Below, one piece after another: positions 52,197-62,844 of a stretch of 64,000 nt of DNA; the first letter of the stretch is position 1, and each line of letters begins with the position of its first letter. The notes beneath the pieces are model-generated. The model had not been told where the DNA came from, did no database searches, and saw nothing but the letters and a program-made list of their open reading frames with translations. The position numbers were made by a program, and so were the translations under genes. Source of the DNA: Rhizobium lentis (GTDB taxonomy: Bacteria > Pseudomonadota > Alphaproteobacteria > Rhizobiales > Rhizobiaceae); the NCBI RefSeq assembly GCF_014200175.1, contig NZ_JACHBD010000011.1, positions 186,001-250,000 of the forward strand, in the 5' to 3' direction.

Positions 52197-53384
52197 TTAG
52201 TTCGCAAAGGCGGCGATGCCGGTGATCGCTCGGCCGATGATCAGCGCGTGGATGTCGTGTGTGCCCTCATAGGTGTTGACCACTTCGAGGTTGACGAGGT
52301 GGCGGGCGATGCCGAATTCGTCGGAGATGCCGTTGCCGCCGAGCATGTCGCGGGCTGCGCGCGCGATCTCCAGCGCCTTGCCGCAGCTGTTGCGCTTGAG
52401 GATCGAGGTCAACTCGACCGGCGGATGGCCTTCCTCCTTCATGCGGCCGAGACGCAGGCAGCCCTGCAGGCCGAGCGAGATTTCTGCCGCCATGTCGGCG
52501 AGCTTCTTCTGGATCAGCTGGTTGGCGGCAAGCGGCCGGCCGAACTGCTTGCGCTCGAGCGTGTATTGCCGTGCCCTGGCGTAACAATCTTCGGCAGCCC
52601 CGAGCGCGCCCCAGGCGATGCCGAAACGGGCCGAGTTGAGGCAGGTGAAAGGACCCTTGAGGCCGGTAACATTGGGAAGCAGGTTTTCCTCCGGCACGAA
52701 AACCCCGTCGATCACCACTTCGCCGGTGATCGAGGCGCGCAGGCCGACCTTGCCGTGGATGGCGGGAGCCGAAAGGCCTTTCCAGCCCTTTTCCAGGATG
52801 AAGCCGCGGATGAGGCCGTCCTCGGTCTTTGCCCAGACGACGAAGACATCGGCGATCGGCGCATTCGAGATCCAGGTCTTTGAGCCGGTGAGGCTATAGC
52901 CGCCATCGACCTTCTTGGCGCGGGTCGCCATCGAGCCGGGATCGGAGCCGTAATCAGGCTCGGTCAGACCGAAACAGCCGACCCATTCGCCCGTGGCGAG
53001 TTTCGGCAGGTATTTCTGCTTCTGTGCCTCAGACCCGAAGGTTTCGATCGGCACCATGACCAGCGAGGACTGCACGCTCATCATCGAACGATAACCGCTG
53101 TCGACCCGTTCGACCTCGCGGGCGATCAGGCCGTAGGCGGTGTAACCAAGACCGGCGCCCCCATAATCGGGGGAGATCGTCGGGCCGAGCAGGCCGAGTT
53201 CACCCATTTCGCGGAAGATTACGGGATCCGTCCTTTCATGGCGGAAGGCGTCGAGAACGCGGGGCGCGAGCTTTTGCTGCGCATAGGCATGGGCGGTATC
53301 CTGCACCATGCGCTCCTCGTTGGTCAGCTGCTCCACCAGGCGGAACGGATCGGCCCAGTCGAAAACCTCGCGCGTCTGCTGCAT
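52197..53384 (-). CDS. gcdH: Glutaryl-CoA dehydrogenase
   Basis: FAD acyl-CoA dehydrogenase that oxidises and decarboxylates glutaryl-CoA to crotonyl-CoA in lysine/tryptophan breakdown, 395 residues. Catalytic Glu E373 in YEGTHDIHAL, FAD/substrate motifs GCFGLTEPDYGSD and KTWISNAPIADVF, GGNGI and the Arg in SGYRSMMSVQSSL that binds the glutaryl carboxylate in GCDH. The last makes GcdH more likely than a general acyl-CoA dehydrogenase. No dedicated regulator adjacent. Confidence 0.92.
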   Translation of the reverse strand: MQQTREVFDWADPFRLVEQLTNEERMVQDTAHAYAQQKLAPRVLDAFRHERTDPVIFREMGELGLLGPTISPDYGGAGLGYTAYGLIAREVERVDSGYRSMMSVQSSLVMVPIETFGSEAQKQKYLPKLATGEWVGCFGLTEPDYGSDPGSMATRAKKVDGGYSLTGSKTWISNAPIADVFVVWAKTEDGLIRGFILEKGWKGLSAPAIHGKVGLRASITGEVVIDGVFVPEENLLPNVTGLKGPFTCLNSARFGIAWGALGAAEDCYARARQYTLERKQFGRPLAANQLIQKKLADMAAEISLGLQGCLRLGRMKEEGHPPVELTSILKRNSCGKALEIARAARDMLGGNGISDEFGIARHLVNLEVVNTYEGTHDIHALIIGRAITGIAAFAN

Positions 53385-53557
53385 GGCGGCGTCTCCTCAC
53401 TCACGATTCAGGCTTGCCTCGTTCAAGGTCGCATAGACCCGCCAGCCAACCGCGTCAACACAAGCCAGCCTGTCGGAAAGACGAGCCTTGCCATCTTTTC
53501 AAAAGCGTCGGCATGCTCCACTTTGCCCGCGTTTGATTCTGGCATGAGGAGGCGGAA

Positions 53558-53896
53558 ATGTCGTCAAGCGATCTGTTCGTATCGGCCGAAGGCGCCGAAT
53601 GGGTCAATCCGGAGCCCGGCGTTACCAGGCGCATCATGACCTATCTGCCGGAGATGATGATGGTGGAAGTGGCATTCGAAAGCGGCGCTGTCGGTGCGGC
53701 TCATTCGCATCCGCACATTCAGGCAAGTTATATCGCCGAGGGCAGCTTCGAAGTGACGATTGATGGCCGGACCGAAGTGCTCAGGCGGGGCGGCAGCTTC
53801 ATCGTGCCCCCCAATCTCGTCCATGGCGTCAAGGCGCTGGAAAAGGGCCGGCTGATCGATAGCTTCACGCCACATCGTGCCGAATTTCTCAAGTAA
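53558..53896 (+). CDS. Cupin domain protein
   Basis: A 112-residue single-domain cupin. First motif HSHPHIQASYIAEGSFE (His and Glu metal ligands), second motif GGSFIVPPNLVHGVKALE with the last His. Similar short cupins include pectin-degradation-linked KdgF, and residues 3-10 fit that family, but this is only a suggestion. It ends immediately before the stop of the LysR gene, which converges. Confidence 0.85.
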   Translation: MSSSDLFVSAEGAEWVNPEPGVTRRIMTYLPEMMMVEVAFESGAVGAAHSHPHIQASYIAEGSFEVTIDGRTEVLRRGGSFIVPPNLVHGVKALEKGRLIDSFTPHRAEFLK

Positions 53897-54856
53897 TCAG
53901 CTTTCGGGCTCCGACCGGCGCGCCGAGCCGGCGGCGGTGACATAGGGCGGCACGAAGCGTGCGTCCTCGCCGCGCACGGCCTCGCGCAGGAAGTCAATGA
54001 CGGCGCGCACGCGCGGCACCTGTTTCAGGTCGCGATGGCAAGTGATCCAGTACTGGCGCTTGAGGTCGATTTCCTCGGGCAGCACACGCACGAGCTCGGG
54101 ATAACGGCTGGCGAAGAAATAGGGCAGGATGCAGAGGCCGAGGCCATTTCGGGTGGCAGTCAGCTGCGCGAAGATGCTGGAGCTCTGGAACTGCGGCTTG
54201 ATGCGCGGATGCACGTCGCTGAGATAATCCAGGCCCGGCGCGAAAATCATCTCCTCGATATAGCTGACGAAGGGGTGCTCAAGCAGGTTGTCGCGGCAGG
54301 TAATCGCCGGCGCCTTCGCCAGATAGTCGCGGGAGCCATAGATCTGCAGGTGATAGTCGGTCAGCTTCTCGGCGAAATAAGGCCCTCCCTTCGGTTCGTC
54401 GAGCACGACGGAAAGATCGGCCTCCTTGCGTGACAGTGACATGATCTGCTGGATGGTCACCAGTTCGAGCGAGAGATGCGGATGCTGGGCGGCAAACTGC
54501 GGCAGCACGGTGGCGAAGAAGAAATTGGCAAAGCCTTCCGGTGCGCTGAGGCGCACCAGGCCGCGCTGCGCCATCGAGCCATCGGCGAGATCGGCGCGCA
54601 GCCGCTCGGTCTCCTGCTCCATCCGCTCTGCCGTTTCGACGAAGCGCGTGCCCATCGCGGTCAGCACATAGCCGCGCGGATTGCGCTCGAACAGCTTGAC
54701 CTTGAGGGTGAATTCCAGCCGGTCGATGCGCCGCGAAACGGTGGCGTGGCTGGAACGCAGCTGCCGGGCAGCCGTCGACAGCTGCCCGGTACGGGCGACG
54801 GCGAGAAAAAACTGCAGATCGTCCCAGGTGAACTGCGGCGGATTGTTCATCGCCAT
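53897..54856 (-). CDS. LysR-family transcriptional regulator
   Basis: A 319-residue regulator. The HTH (about 18-65) has LSTAARQLRSSHATVSRRIDRLE. The effector domain spans about 95-300. It converges on the cupin gene and diverges from the small protein gene at 55071. Target unknown. Confidence 0.92.
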   Translation of the reverse strand: MAMNNPPQFTWDDLQFFLAVARTGQLSTAARQLRSSHATVSRRIDRLEFTLKVKLFERNPRGYVLTAMGTRFVETAERMEQETERLRADLADGSMAQRGLVRLSAPEGFANFFFATVLPQFAAQHPHLSLELVTIQQIMSLSRKEADLSVVLDEPKGGPYFAEKLTDYHLQIYGSRDYLAKAPAITCRDNLLEHPFVSYIEEMIFAPGLDYLSDVHPRIKPQFQSSSIFAQLTATRNGLGLCILPYFFASRYPELVRVLPEEIDLKRQYWITCHRDLKQVPRVRAVIDFLREAVRGEDARFVPPYVTAAGSARRSEPES

Positions 54857-55070
54857 TTCCTCCGTTCAACAAGCGCTAACGCATAGCACGATCTTCAGAT
54901 GTTTAAACAATTCATTGTTTTGATTTGCATTTTACGTCGCGAAGAACGGAGAAATCACCGCAAGGAGAAGCCGAGACGCTTGTTGGAAACCGGTTGATCC
55001 CCGGAGACGGTGCTTTCAGTTGCTATTGGTGAATGCTACACGGCCACGTTTGCATTCTGAGGAAATATTG

Positions 55071-55310
55071 ATGAAAAAATTGGTTCGCCTGCTGCTGACG
55101 ATCGTGCTCGCATTCGTCGTGGTCATCGGTTTTCGCTGGTATCGCTACATCACCAACACCGACAGCCCCTATGACGAAGTCGGCATTACGCTCAACTCGT
55201 CGATGCCTGGCCCGCTGAATGCCTGGGGCTGTGCCAAACTGAAAGCGACGTTCGGCAGCGCCTTGCCTCCCTATGGCTGCGCCGCCGACAACGGGACGCA
55301 ATGGAAGTAA
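55071..55310 (+). CDS. Hypothetical small exported or membrane-anchored protein
   Basis: A 79-residue protein with one N-terminal hydrophobic helix (residues 5-22, MKKLVRLLLTIVLAFV start) and a polar C-terminal part with two Cys (WGCAKLK and YGCAAD) that could form a disulfide. A GAGGAA site lies 9 bases before the ATG. A 14-bp hairpin follows 32 bases after the stop. No family recognised. Confidence 0.65.
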   Translation: MKKLVRLLLTIVLAFVVVIGFRWYRYITNTDSPYDEVGITLNSSMPGPLNAWGCAKLKATFGSALPPYGCAADNGTQWK

Positions 55311-55642
55311 CGGCAGGCGGAAATGCGTCAAATCTACCGGCGACGAAGGACCAATAGATAATTGGTCCTTCGTCTAACGCCACTAACCCTGCACAACCGT
55401 CGGAACTGCCCTAAGTCTAGTGCTTAGCGCTTACGTCCTGCGCATCCCGAGGCTTGGTTTGACATTGTGCGGCTGTCTTTCTGTGCAAAAATGAACAGAT
55501 ACTGTTTGGAATTAGTTGTACTCCGCCCGTTGCCTCAGGGAGAAATTTCCATGATCGTAAGACGAGAGCCGTCGTTCTGAGGAGTGCGACCGGCCAAATA
55601 TGAACAGACCGGTAATCTTGCTCATCTCTGGGAGGAGAGAAT
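55311..55642. other. Intergenic region upstream of the branched-chain-type ABC operon
   Basis: 332 bases without a convincing gene. It holds the 14-bp hairpin at 55342-55374, a TTGACA element at 55459-55464, and an imperfect dyad AACAG-ATA-CTGTT at 55494-55506 that could be an operator. Transcription of the ABC operon probably starts near 55490. Confidence 0.5.
55342..55374. terminator. Hairpin downstream of the small protein gene
   Basis: Perfect 14-bp inverted repeat (GACGAAGGACCAAT / ATTGGTCCTTCGTC) with a 5-base loop. Not followed by a T run, so it is a strong structure but an uncertain terminator. Confidence 0.6.
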
Positions 55643-56848
55643 ATGCGAAAGAATCTCATTGCGTCCGTTGCATTTTTGCTCGCCAGCAGCACCGCTGTGC
55701 TCGCGCAAAGCGCGACCGACGGCAAGGTCAAGATCGGCATCCTGAACGACCAGTCGGGCGTCTATGCGGATTTCGGCGGCAAATCCTCCGTCGAAGCCGC
55801 CAAGATGGCGGTCGAGGATTTCGGCGGCAAGGTATTGGGCGTTCCGGTCGAGATCGTCGATGCCGATCACCAGAACAAGCCGGATATCGCCTCCAACATC
55901 GCCCGCCAATGGTATGACACCGAGCAGGTGGATGCGATCATGGAATTGACGACCTCGTCGGTGGCGCTCGCTGTGCAGGCGATCGCCAAGGAAAAGAAGA
56001 AGATCGACATTGTCACCGGTGCTGCGACGACGGATCTGACCGGCAAGGCCTGCTCGCCCTACGGCTTCCACTGGGCCTACGATACGCATGCGCTGGCCGT
56101 CGGTACCGGCGGCGCGCTTGTGAAGCAGGGCGGCGACAGCTGGTTCTTTCTGACCGCCGACTATGCCTTCGGCTATTCGCTGGAGCAGCAGACCACCGAC
56201 TACGTTAAGGCGAGCGGCGGCACGGTCGTCGGCGCCGTCCGCCATCCGCTGTCGACCCAGGACTTCTCGTCCTTCCTGCTGCAGGCGCAATCTTCTGGCG
56301 CCAAGGTGATCGGCCTTGCCAATGCCGGCCTCGATACTTCCAACGCCATCAAGCAGGCGGCCGAATTCGGCATCACCCAGGGCGGCCAGCATCTGGCGGC
56401 GCTGCTCTTCACCCTTGCCGAAGTCCATGGCCTCGGGCTCGAGGCGGCGCAGGGCCTGACGCTGACGGAAGGTTTTTACTGGAACCGCGACGACGAAAGC
56501 CGCGCCTTCGCCAAGAAATTCTTCGCCCGCACAGGCAAGATGCCGAACATGATCCATACCGGCACCTATTCGGCGGTGACGCAATATCTGAAGGCGGTGC
56601 AGAAGGCCGGCACCGACGAGACGGAAGCCGTTGCCAAAACGCTGCATGAAATGCCTGTTGATGACGTCTTCGGCCGCGGCGGCACGGTCGGCGCCAATGG
56701 CCGGATGATCCACGACATGTACCTCTTGCAGGTCAAGAAGCCGGCCGACAGCAAGGAGCCGTGGGATTACTTCAACGTGCTCGCCACCATTCCCGGCAAG
56801 GAAGCCTATATCGACCCCGCCAAGAGCGGCTGCGATCTGGTGAAGTGA
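55643..56848 (+). CDS. Branched-chain-type amino acid ABC binding protein
   Basis: Periplasmic binding protein of the LivJ/peripla_BP_6 type, 401 residues. Signal peptide about 1-21 (LASSTAVLAQ). Mature start KVKIGILNDQSGVYADFGGKS is typical. The family is broad: amino acids, amides, aromatic acids and short-chain acids. First gene of the seven-gene operon with its own promoter region. Confidence 0.92.
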   Translation: MRKNLIASVAFLLASSTAVLAQSATDGKVKIGILNDQSGVYADFGGKSSVEAAKMAVEDFGGKVLGVPVEIVDADHQNKPDIASNIARQWYDTEQVDAIMELTTSSVALAVQAIAKEKKKIDIVTGAATTDLTGKACSPYGFHWAYDTHALAVGTGGALVKQGGDSWFFLTADYAFGYSLEQQTTDYVKASGGTVVGAVRHPLSTQDFSSFLLQAQSSGAKVIGLANAGLDTSNAIKQAAEFGITQGGQHLAALLFTLAEVHGLGLEAAQGLTLTEGFYWNRDDESRAFAKKFFARTGKMPNMIHTGTYSAVTQYLKAVQKAGTDETEAVAKTLHEMPVDDVFGRGGTVGANGRMIHDMYLLQVKKPADSKEPWDYFNVLATIPGKEAYIDPAKSGCDLVK

Positions 56849-56853
56849 GCGCG

Positions 56854-57635
56854 ATGGCGGTTTCCGCGATTGAAAGTCAGGCCAAGCCGCGGGTGGTTTT
56901 ATCCGCCCGCGGCCTGCGCCGCGATTTCGGCGGCTTCACGGCCGTCAAGAACGTCGATCTCGACGTCCATGACGCGAGCGTCCATGCGCTGATCGGCCCG
57001 AACGGCGCCGGCAAGACCACGGTCTTCAATCTGCTGACGAAGTTCCTGCAGCCGACGGCGGGCACGATCACGCTGATGGGCACCGACATCACCTACACGC
57101 CGCCCGACAAGGTCGCGCGCATGGGACTGGTGCGCTCCTTCCAGATCTCGGCGGTCTTCCCGCATCTTTCCGTTCTCGACAATGTGCGCGTGGCGCTGCA
57201 GCGGCCGAACAATCTGTCTACCCAGTTCTGGCGGCCGCTTTCGGCGCTCTACCGGCTGAACGAGCGCGCCGAGCAGTTGCTCGCCAGCGTCGGCCTTTCC
57301 AAGGAGCGCGACCATATCGCCGCCGACCTTTCCTATGGCCGCAAGCGCGTGCTGGAAATCGCTACGACGCTGGCGCTCGATCCCAAGGTGCTGCTGCTCG
57401 ACGAGCCGATGGCCGGCATGGGGCTGGAGGATGTCGGCGTCGTCTCGGCGATCATCCGCGACGTCGCCCGCGACCGGGCGGTGCTGATGGTCGAGCACAA
57501 TCTCTCCGTCGTCGCCAATATCTGCCAGCATGTCACTGTGCTGCAGCGTGGCGAGATCCTCGCCGAGGGGGATTATGCCACGGTCAGCCAGGACGAGCGC
57601 GTGCGCGTCGCCTATATGGGCACGGAGGAGCATTG

Positions 57636-57636
<1 letters not shown>
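56854..57636 (+). CDS. Branched-chain-type ABC ATPase (LivG-like)
   Basis: ATPase, 260 residues from the ATG at 56854. Walker A GPNGAGKTTVF, the LivG-type signature LSYGRKRVLEIATTLA (no LSGGQ, as in LivG proteins), and Walker B LLLDEPMAGMG. The downstream ATPase gene starts with a TGATG overlap. Confidence 0.92.
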
Positions 57637-58337
<701 letters not shown>

Positions 58338-58341
58338 CCAG

Positions 58342-59229
58342 ATGACGATGATCTTCGGCATTCCCCTGCAGGCGCTGCTCGGCCAGCTGTTGATCGGCCT
58401 GATCAACGGTTCCTTCTATGCGCTGCTCAGCCTCGGCCTCGCTATCATTTTCGGTCTGCTCAGGGTGATCAACTTCGCCCACGGCGCACAATATATGCTC
58501 GGCGCCTTCGTTGCCTATCTCCTGCTGACCTATGCCGGCATCGGCTACTGGCCGTCGCTGATCCTGGCGCCCGTCATCGTCGGCTTTGGCGGGGCGATCA
58601 TCGAGCGACTGTTCCTGCGCCGGCTCTACGATCTCGATCCGCTTTACGGCCTGCTCTTCACCTTCGGGCTGGCGCTCGCGGTCGAAGGCACCTTCCGCTA
58701 TCTCTACGGCTCGTCCGGCCAGCCTTATGCGACCCCGGCAGCCCTTGCCGGCGGCGCCAATCTCGGCTTCATGTTCCTGCCGATCTATCGCGGCTGGGTG
58801 GTCGTCGTCTCGCTCGTCGTCTGCCTCGGCACATGGCTGCTGATCGAAAAGACCAAACTCGGCGCCTATCTCCGGGCCGCCACCGAAAACGCCGTGCTGG
58901 TACAGGTCTTCGGCGTCAACGTGCCGGTGCTCCTGACGCTGACCTACGCGCTCGGCGCCGGCCTTGCCGCCTTTGCCGGCGTGCTGGCCGCACCCATCTA
59001 TCAGGTCTCGCCGCTGATGGGCTCGAACATGATCATCGTCGTCTTTGCCGTCGTCGTGGTCGGCGGCATGGGATCGATCATGGGCGCGATCATCACCGGT
59101 TATGTGCTCGGCATAGCCGAGGGCCTGACCAAGGTCTTCTATCCCGAGGCTTCAAACATCGTGATCTTCGTCATCATGGCGATCGTGCTTCTCATCAGGC
59201 CCGCGGGCCTCTTCGGCCGGGATGCTTGA
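58342..59229 (+). CDS. Branched-chain-type ABC permease (LivH-like)
   Basis: Inner-membrane permease, 295 residues with about eight helices. LivH features: LLIGLINGSFYALLSLGL, VINFAHGAQYMLGAF and GIIGVNV-like FGVNVPVLLTLTYALG. The permease pair is completed by the next gene, which overlaps it by 8 bases. Confidence 0.93.
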   Translation: MTMIFGIPLQALLGQLLIGLINGSFYALLSLGLAIIFGLLRVINFAHGAQYMLGAFVAYLLLTYAGIGYWPSLILAPVIVGFGGAIIERLFLRRLYDLDPLYGLLFTFGLALAVEGTFRYLYGSSGQPYATPAALAGGANLGFMFLPIYRGWVVVVSLVVCLGTWLLIEKTKLGAYLRAATENAVLVQVFGVNVPVLLTLTYALGAGLAAFAGVLAAPIYQVSPLMGSNMIIVVFAVVVVGGMGSIMGAIITGYVLGIAEGLTKVFYPEASNIVIFVIMAIVLLIRPAGLFGRDA

Positions 59230-60220
59230 CATGACCGATATCACCGAAACTCTCCGAACGGAAAAAAGCCGAACCGCTTTTTCGGTGCAGGCGGGCTTCC
59301 TCCTCGTGGGATTGCTGCTCCTGCTCTTGGCGCCGTTTTTCTTCTATCCGATCTTCCTGATGAAGCTGCTCTGCTTCGCGCTGTTTGCCTGCGCCTTTAA
59401 TCTGCTGCTCGGCTATACCGGCCTGTTGTCCTTCGGCCATGCCACCTTCTTCGGCGGTGCCGCCTATTTCACCGCCTATACCGTGAAATCATGGGGCTTG
59501 CCGCCGGAGCTCGGCATCCTGATCGGTGTCATTGGGGCTGCCTTCCTCGGCCTCGTCATGGGTTTCTTCGCCATCCGCCGCCAGGGCATCTATTTCGCGA
59601 TGATCACGCTGGCGCTGTCGCAGATGTTCTTCTTCTTCTGTCTGCAGGCGGAGTTCACCGAGGGCGAGGACGGCATTCAGTCGGTGCCGCGCGGGCATCT
59701 CTTCGGCTTCATCGACCTGAACGACTCAACCAACATGTATTATTTCGTGCTTGCCGTCTTCCTCGTTGGTATCTTGATCATCTGGCGCTTCATCAATTCG
59801 CCCTTCGGCATGATCCTGAAGTCGATCCGCGAGAACGAGAGCCGAGCGATCTCACTCGGCTATTCCGTCGCGCGCTACAAGCTCGGCGCTTTCGTCATGT
59901 CGGCGGCGCTTGCGGGGCTGGCGGGCGCGGTCAAATCAATCGTCTTCCAGTTCGCGACGCTCACCGACGTCGCCTGGCAGATGTCGGGCGAGGTGATCCT
60001 GATGACGCTGCTCGGCGGCATCGGCACACTGATCGGCCCCGTCTTCGGGGCCGGGCTGGTGGTGGCGCTGGAAAACTACCTCGCCACCTCGGAGTTTCCG
60101 GTGACGATCATCACCGGCATCGTGTTCATGATCTGCGTGCTGATCTTCCGCCGCGGCATCATCGGCGAATTCTACGCGTCGCGGCTGGGGCGCAAACTGG
60201 GCTTCGTCTATCGCCGCTGA
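59222..60220 (+). CDS. Branched-chain-type ABC permease (LivM-like)
   Basis: Inner-membrane permease, 332 residues. LivM features: GLLSFGHATFFGGAAYF and FALFACAFNLLLGYTG, and RENESRAISLGYSVARYKLGAF. Start at 59222 or 59231; the gene overlaps livH in either case. A RIME-like hairpin follows. Confidence 0.93.
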   Translation: MLDMTDITETLRTEKSRTAFSVQAGFLLVGLLLLLLAPFFFYPIFLMKLLCFALFACAFNLLLGYTGLLSFGHATFFGGAAYFTAYTVKSWGLPPELGILIGVIGAAFLGLVMGFFAIRRQGIYFAMITLALSQMFFFFCLQAEFTEGEDGIQSVPRGHLFGFIDLNDSTNMYYFVLAVFLVGILIIWRFINSPFGMILKSIRENESRAISLGYSVARYKLGAFVMSAALAGLAGAVKSIVFQFATLTDVAWQMSGEVILMTLLGGIGTLIGPVFGAGLVVALENYLATSEFPVTIITGIVFMICVLIFRRGIIGEFYASRLGRKLGFVYRR

Positions 60221-60290
60221 ACGGGCGGACCTCTTCTCCGGGAAAGCCGTGTTTTCGGAGGAAGAGACGGGCGGCGGCGCTGCGACACTT

Positions 60291-60315
60291 CCTCTCCCCG
60301 TCCCGCGGGGAGAGG
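60291..60315. repeat. Short RIME-like hairpin
   Basis: CCTCTCCCC / GGGGAGAGG arms around a 7-base loop, in the gap between the livM-like and GMC genes. It resembles one arm pair of the Rhizobium mosaic element. Confidence 0.5.
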
Positions 60316-60349
60316 GAAGCGGCAAGCATCTGGAGTTCGTGCAGGGCAC

Positions 60350-61945
60350 ATGGATCGGTACGACTATATCATCATCGGGGCAGGCAGCGCCGGCTGCGTG
60401 CTTGCCAACCGGCTGTCGGCCGATGGCAGGAGCCGGGTGCTGCTGCTCGAAGCCGGCGGCAGCGACAACTACCACTGGATCCATATCCCGGTCGGTTATC
60501 TCTATTGCATCAACAATCCGCGGACCGACTGGTGTTTCACAACGGCGCCGGAAGCGGGGTTGAACGGTCGGGCGCTGAGCTATCCCCGCGGCAAGGTGCT
60601 CGGCGGCTGCTCCTCGATCAACGGTATGATCTATATGCGCGGCCAGGCGCGCGATTATGACCTCTGGCGGCAGATGGGCTGCAGTGGCTGGGGCTGGGAC
60701 GATGTTCTGCCCTACTTCCGCAAGTCCGAGGATTTTTATCGCGGCGAAGACGAGATGCATGGCGCCGGCGGCGAATGGCGCATTGAGAAGGCACGGGTGC
60801 GCTGGGCCGTGCTCGACGCCTTCCAGCAGGCGGCGAGAGAAGCCGGCATTCCGGAAACAGAGGATTTCAACCGCGGCAGCAATGAAGGCTCCGGTTATTT
60901 CGACGTCAACCAGCGTTCCGGCATTCGCTGGAACACCTCGAAAGCCTTCCTGCGCCCGGCGCGCAAGCGCTCCAACCTGACGGTGCTCACCAAGGCGCAG
61001 GTCCGGCGGCTGCTGGTGGAGGAGGGGGCCGTGGCCGGCGTCGAATTCCAGCACGACGGCGTGGCGAAACGCGCCTATGCGGGCAAGGAAACCATCCTTT
61101 CGGCCGGATCGATCGGCTCGCCGCATATTCTGGAACTCTCCGGCATCGGCAGGGGCGAGGTTCTCCAGCGGGCGGGCGTCGATGTCGTCACCGAGGTCAG
61201 GGGCGTCGGCGAGAATCTGCAGGATCATCTGCAACTGCGTCTGGCCTATAAAGTAACCGGGGTTCCAACGCTGAACGAGAAGGCGACGAAGCTGATCGGC
61301 AAGGCGGCGATCGGGCTCGAATATCTCGTCCGCCGCTCCGGACCGATGGCGATGGCGCCGAGCCAGCTCGGCATCTTCACCCGCTCGGGGCCAGACCGGG
61401 AAACGCCTGACCTGCAATATCACGTGCAACCGGTCTCGCTCGAAAAATTCGGCGACCCGGTCCATCCTTTCCCGGCAATCACGGCGAGCGTCTGCAATCT
61501 GAGGCCGGAAAGCCGGGGCTCGGTGCACCTGTCGAGCCCGGATTTTGCCGCGCAGCCGACGATCAGCCCGAAATACCTCTCGACGCAACGCGATCGTGAC
61601 ATAGCTGTCCGTTCGATACGGTTAACGCGCAAGATCGTCGCGCAGCCATCCTTCGCGAGGTTCCGGCCGGAAGAGTTCAAGCCAGGTCCCAGCTATCAGA
61701 CCGAAGCCGATCTGGAGCGGGCGGCCGGCGATATCGGCACGACGATTTTCCATCCCGTCGGCACCTGCCGCATGGGCGCCGACAGGGAGAGCGTCGTCGA
61801 CCCCAGACTGAAATTCAGGGCGCTTGGCAAGCTCAGGATCGCCGACGCTTCGGTGATGCCGTCGATCACCTCGGGCAACACCAATTCGCCGACGATCATG
61901 ATCGCCGAAAAGGCGGCGGCGATGATCCTCGAAGACAATCGATAG
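60350..61945 (+). CDS. GMC-family FAD oxidoreductase (choline dehydrogenase-like)
   Basis: FAD alcohol oxidase/dehydrogenase, 531 residues. FAD motif GAGSAGC (10-16), the GMC signature PRGKVLGGCSSINGMIYMRG (about 77-96), and the catalytic His/Asn pair H468 (HPVGTCRMG) and N510 (SGNTNSP). Choline, other alcohols and polyethers are typical substrates. It is probably coupled to the upstream ABC importer. Confidence 0.92.
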   Translation: MDRYDYIIIGAGSAGCVLANRLSADGRSRVLLLEAGGSDNYHWIHIPVGYLYCINNPRTDWCFTTAPEAGLNGRALSYPRGKVLGGCSSINGMIYMRGQARDYDLWRQMGCSGWGWDDVLPYFRKSEDFYRGEDEMHGAGGEWRIEKARVRWAVLDAFQQAAREAGIPETEDFNRGSNEGSGYFDVNQRSGIRWNTSKAFLRPARKRSNLTVLTKAQVRRLLVEEGAVAGVEFQHDGVAKRAYAGKETILSAGSIGSPHILELSGIGRGEVLQRAGVDVVTEVRGVGENLQDHLQLRLAYKVTGVPTLNEKATKLIGKAAIGLEYLVRRSGPMAMAPSQLGIFTRSGPDRETPDLQYHVQPVSLEKFGDPVHPFPAITASVCNLRPESRGSVHLSSPDFAAQPTISPKYLSTQRDRDIAVRSIRLTRKIVAQPSFARFRPEEFKPGPSYQTEADLERAAGDIGTTIFHPVGTCRMGADRESVVDPRLKFRALGKLRIADASVMPSITSGNTNSPTIMIAEKAAAMILEDNR

Positions 61946-61954
61946 GAGAAGACC

Positions 61955-62836
61955 ATGGCAAGGATCGCATTCATCGGGCTTGGCAATATGGGCGGGCCGA
62001 TGGCGGCCAATCTCGTCAAGGCGGGCCACGAGGTCCTCGGTTTCGATCTCGCGGCTTCGGTGCTGAAGGCGGCGGAGGCGAGCGGCGTCAAGCCGGCAAG
62101 CCATGCCAGCCAGGCGGTCAAGGATGCGGAGGTGGTTATCACGATGCTGCCGCAGGGCAGGCATGTGCTGACGGCCTGGACAGACATTCTGCAGTCGACG
62201 GCGCAGGACACGCTGGTCATCGATTGCTCGACCATCGATGTCGACAGCAGCCGCAAGGCGCATGAGATAGCCAAGGCTGCAGGCTGCCTGTCGGTCGACG
62301 CACCCGTCTCCGGCGGCACCGGTGGGGCGAGCGCCGGCACGCTGACCTTCATGGCGGGCGGCTCCCCGGAAGCCTTTGCCCGAGCCAAGCCAATTCTCGA
62401 GGCCATGGGCAAGAAGATCGTCCATTGCGGCGAAGCGGGTGCCGGCCAGGCGGCAAAGATCTGCAACAACATGATCCTCGGCATCTCGATGGTCGGCGTC
62501 TGCGAGGCCTTCGTGCTCGCCGAAAAACTCGGCCTCTCGCATCAGGCGCTTTTCGACGTTGCATCGACCTCATCGGGCCAATGCTGGTCGATCAACACCT
62601 ATTGCCCGGTGCCCGGCCCGGTGCCGACCTCGCCTGCCAACAATGGTTACAAGCCAGGTTTTGCCGCAGCCTTGATGCTGAAGGATCTCAAGCTTTCGCA
62701 AGAGGCGGCTCTGGCGAGCGGCGCCTCCACGCCGCTCGGCGCGGAAGCGGCCCAGCTTTATGCGCTCTTCGAAAAGCAGGGCAATGGCGGAAGAGATTTT
62801 TCCGCCATCATCGAAATGTTCCGCGAAAAGGTGTAG
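61955..62836 (+). CDS. mmsB: 3-hydroxyisobutyrate dehydrogenase
   Basis: Beta-hydroxyacid dehydrogenase, 293 residues. NAD motif GLGNMG (8-13), DAPVSGGTGGA (115-125) and catalytic K168 (AGQAAKICNNM). In valine degradation it oxidises 3-hydroxyisobutyrate; related enzymes act on tartronate semialdehyde or similar acids. An AGGAGAAG site is just upstream. It is last in the ABC-GMC operon. Confidence 0.92.
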   Translation: MARIAFIGLGNMGGPMAANLVKAGHEVLGFDLAASVLKAAEASGVKPASHASQAVKDAEVVITMLPQGRHVLTAWTDILQSTAQDTLVIDCSTIDVDSSRKAHEIAKAAGCLSVDAPVSGGTGGASAGTLTFMAGGSPEAFARAKPILEAMGKKIVHCGEAGAGQAAKICNNMILGISMVGVCEAFVLAEKLGLSHQALFDVASTSSGQCWSINTYCPVPGPVPTSPANNGYKPGFAAALMLKDLKLSQEAALASGASTPLGAEAAQLYALFEKQGNGGRDFSAIIEMFREKV

Positions 62837-62844
62837 CCGACGGC

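Noticed and set aside
59936..61588. 550-residue antisense frame over livM-like and GMC genes
   Set aside because: Covers an intergenic hairpin and conserved genes on the other strand; no start signal.
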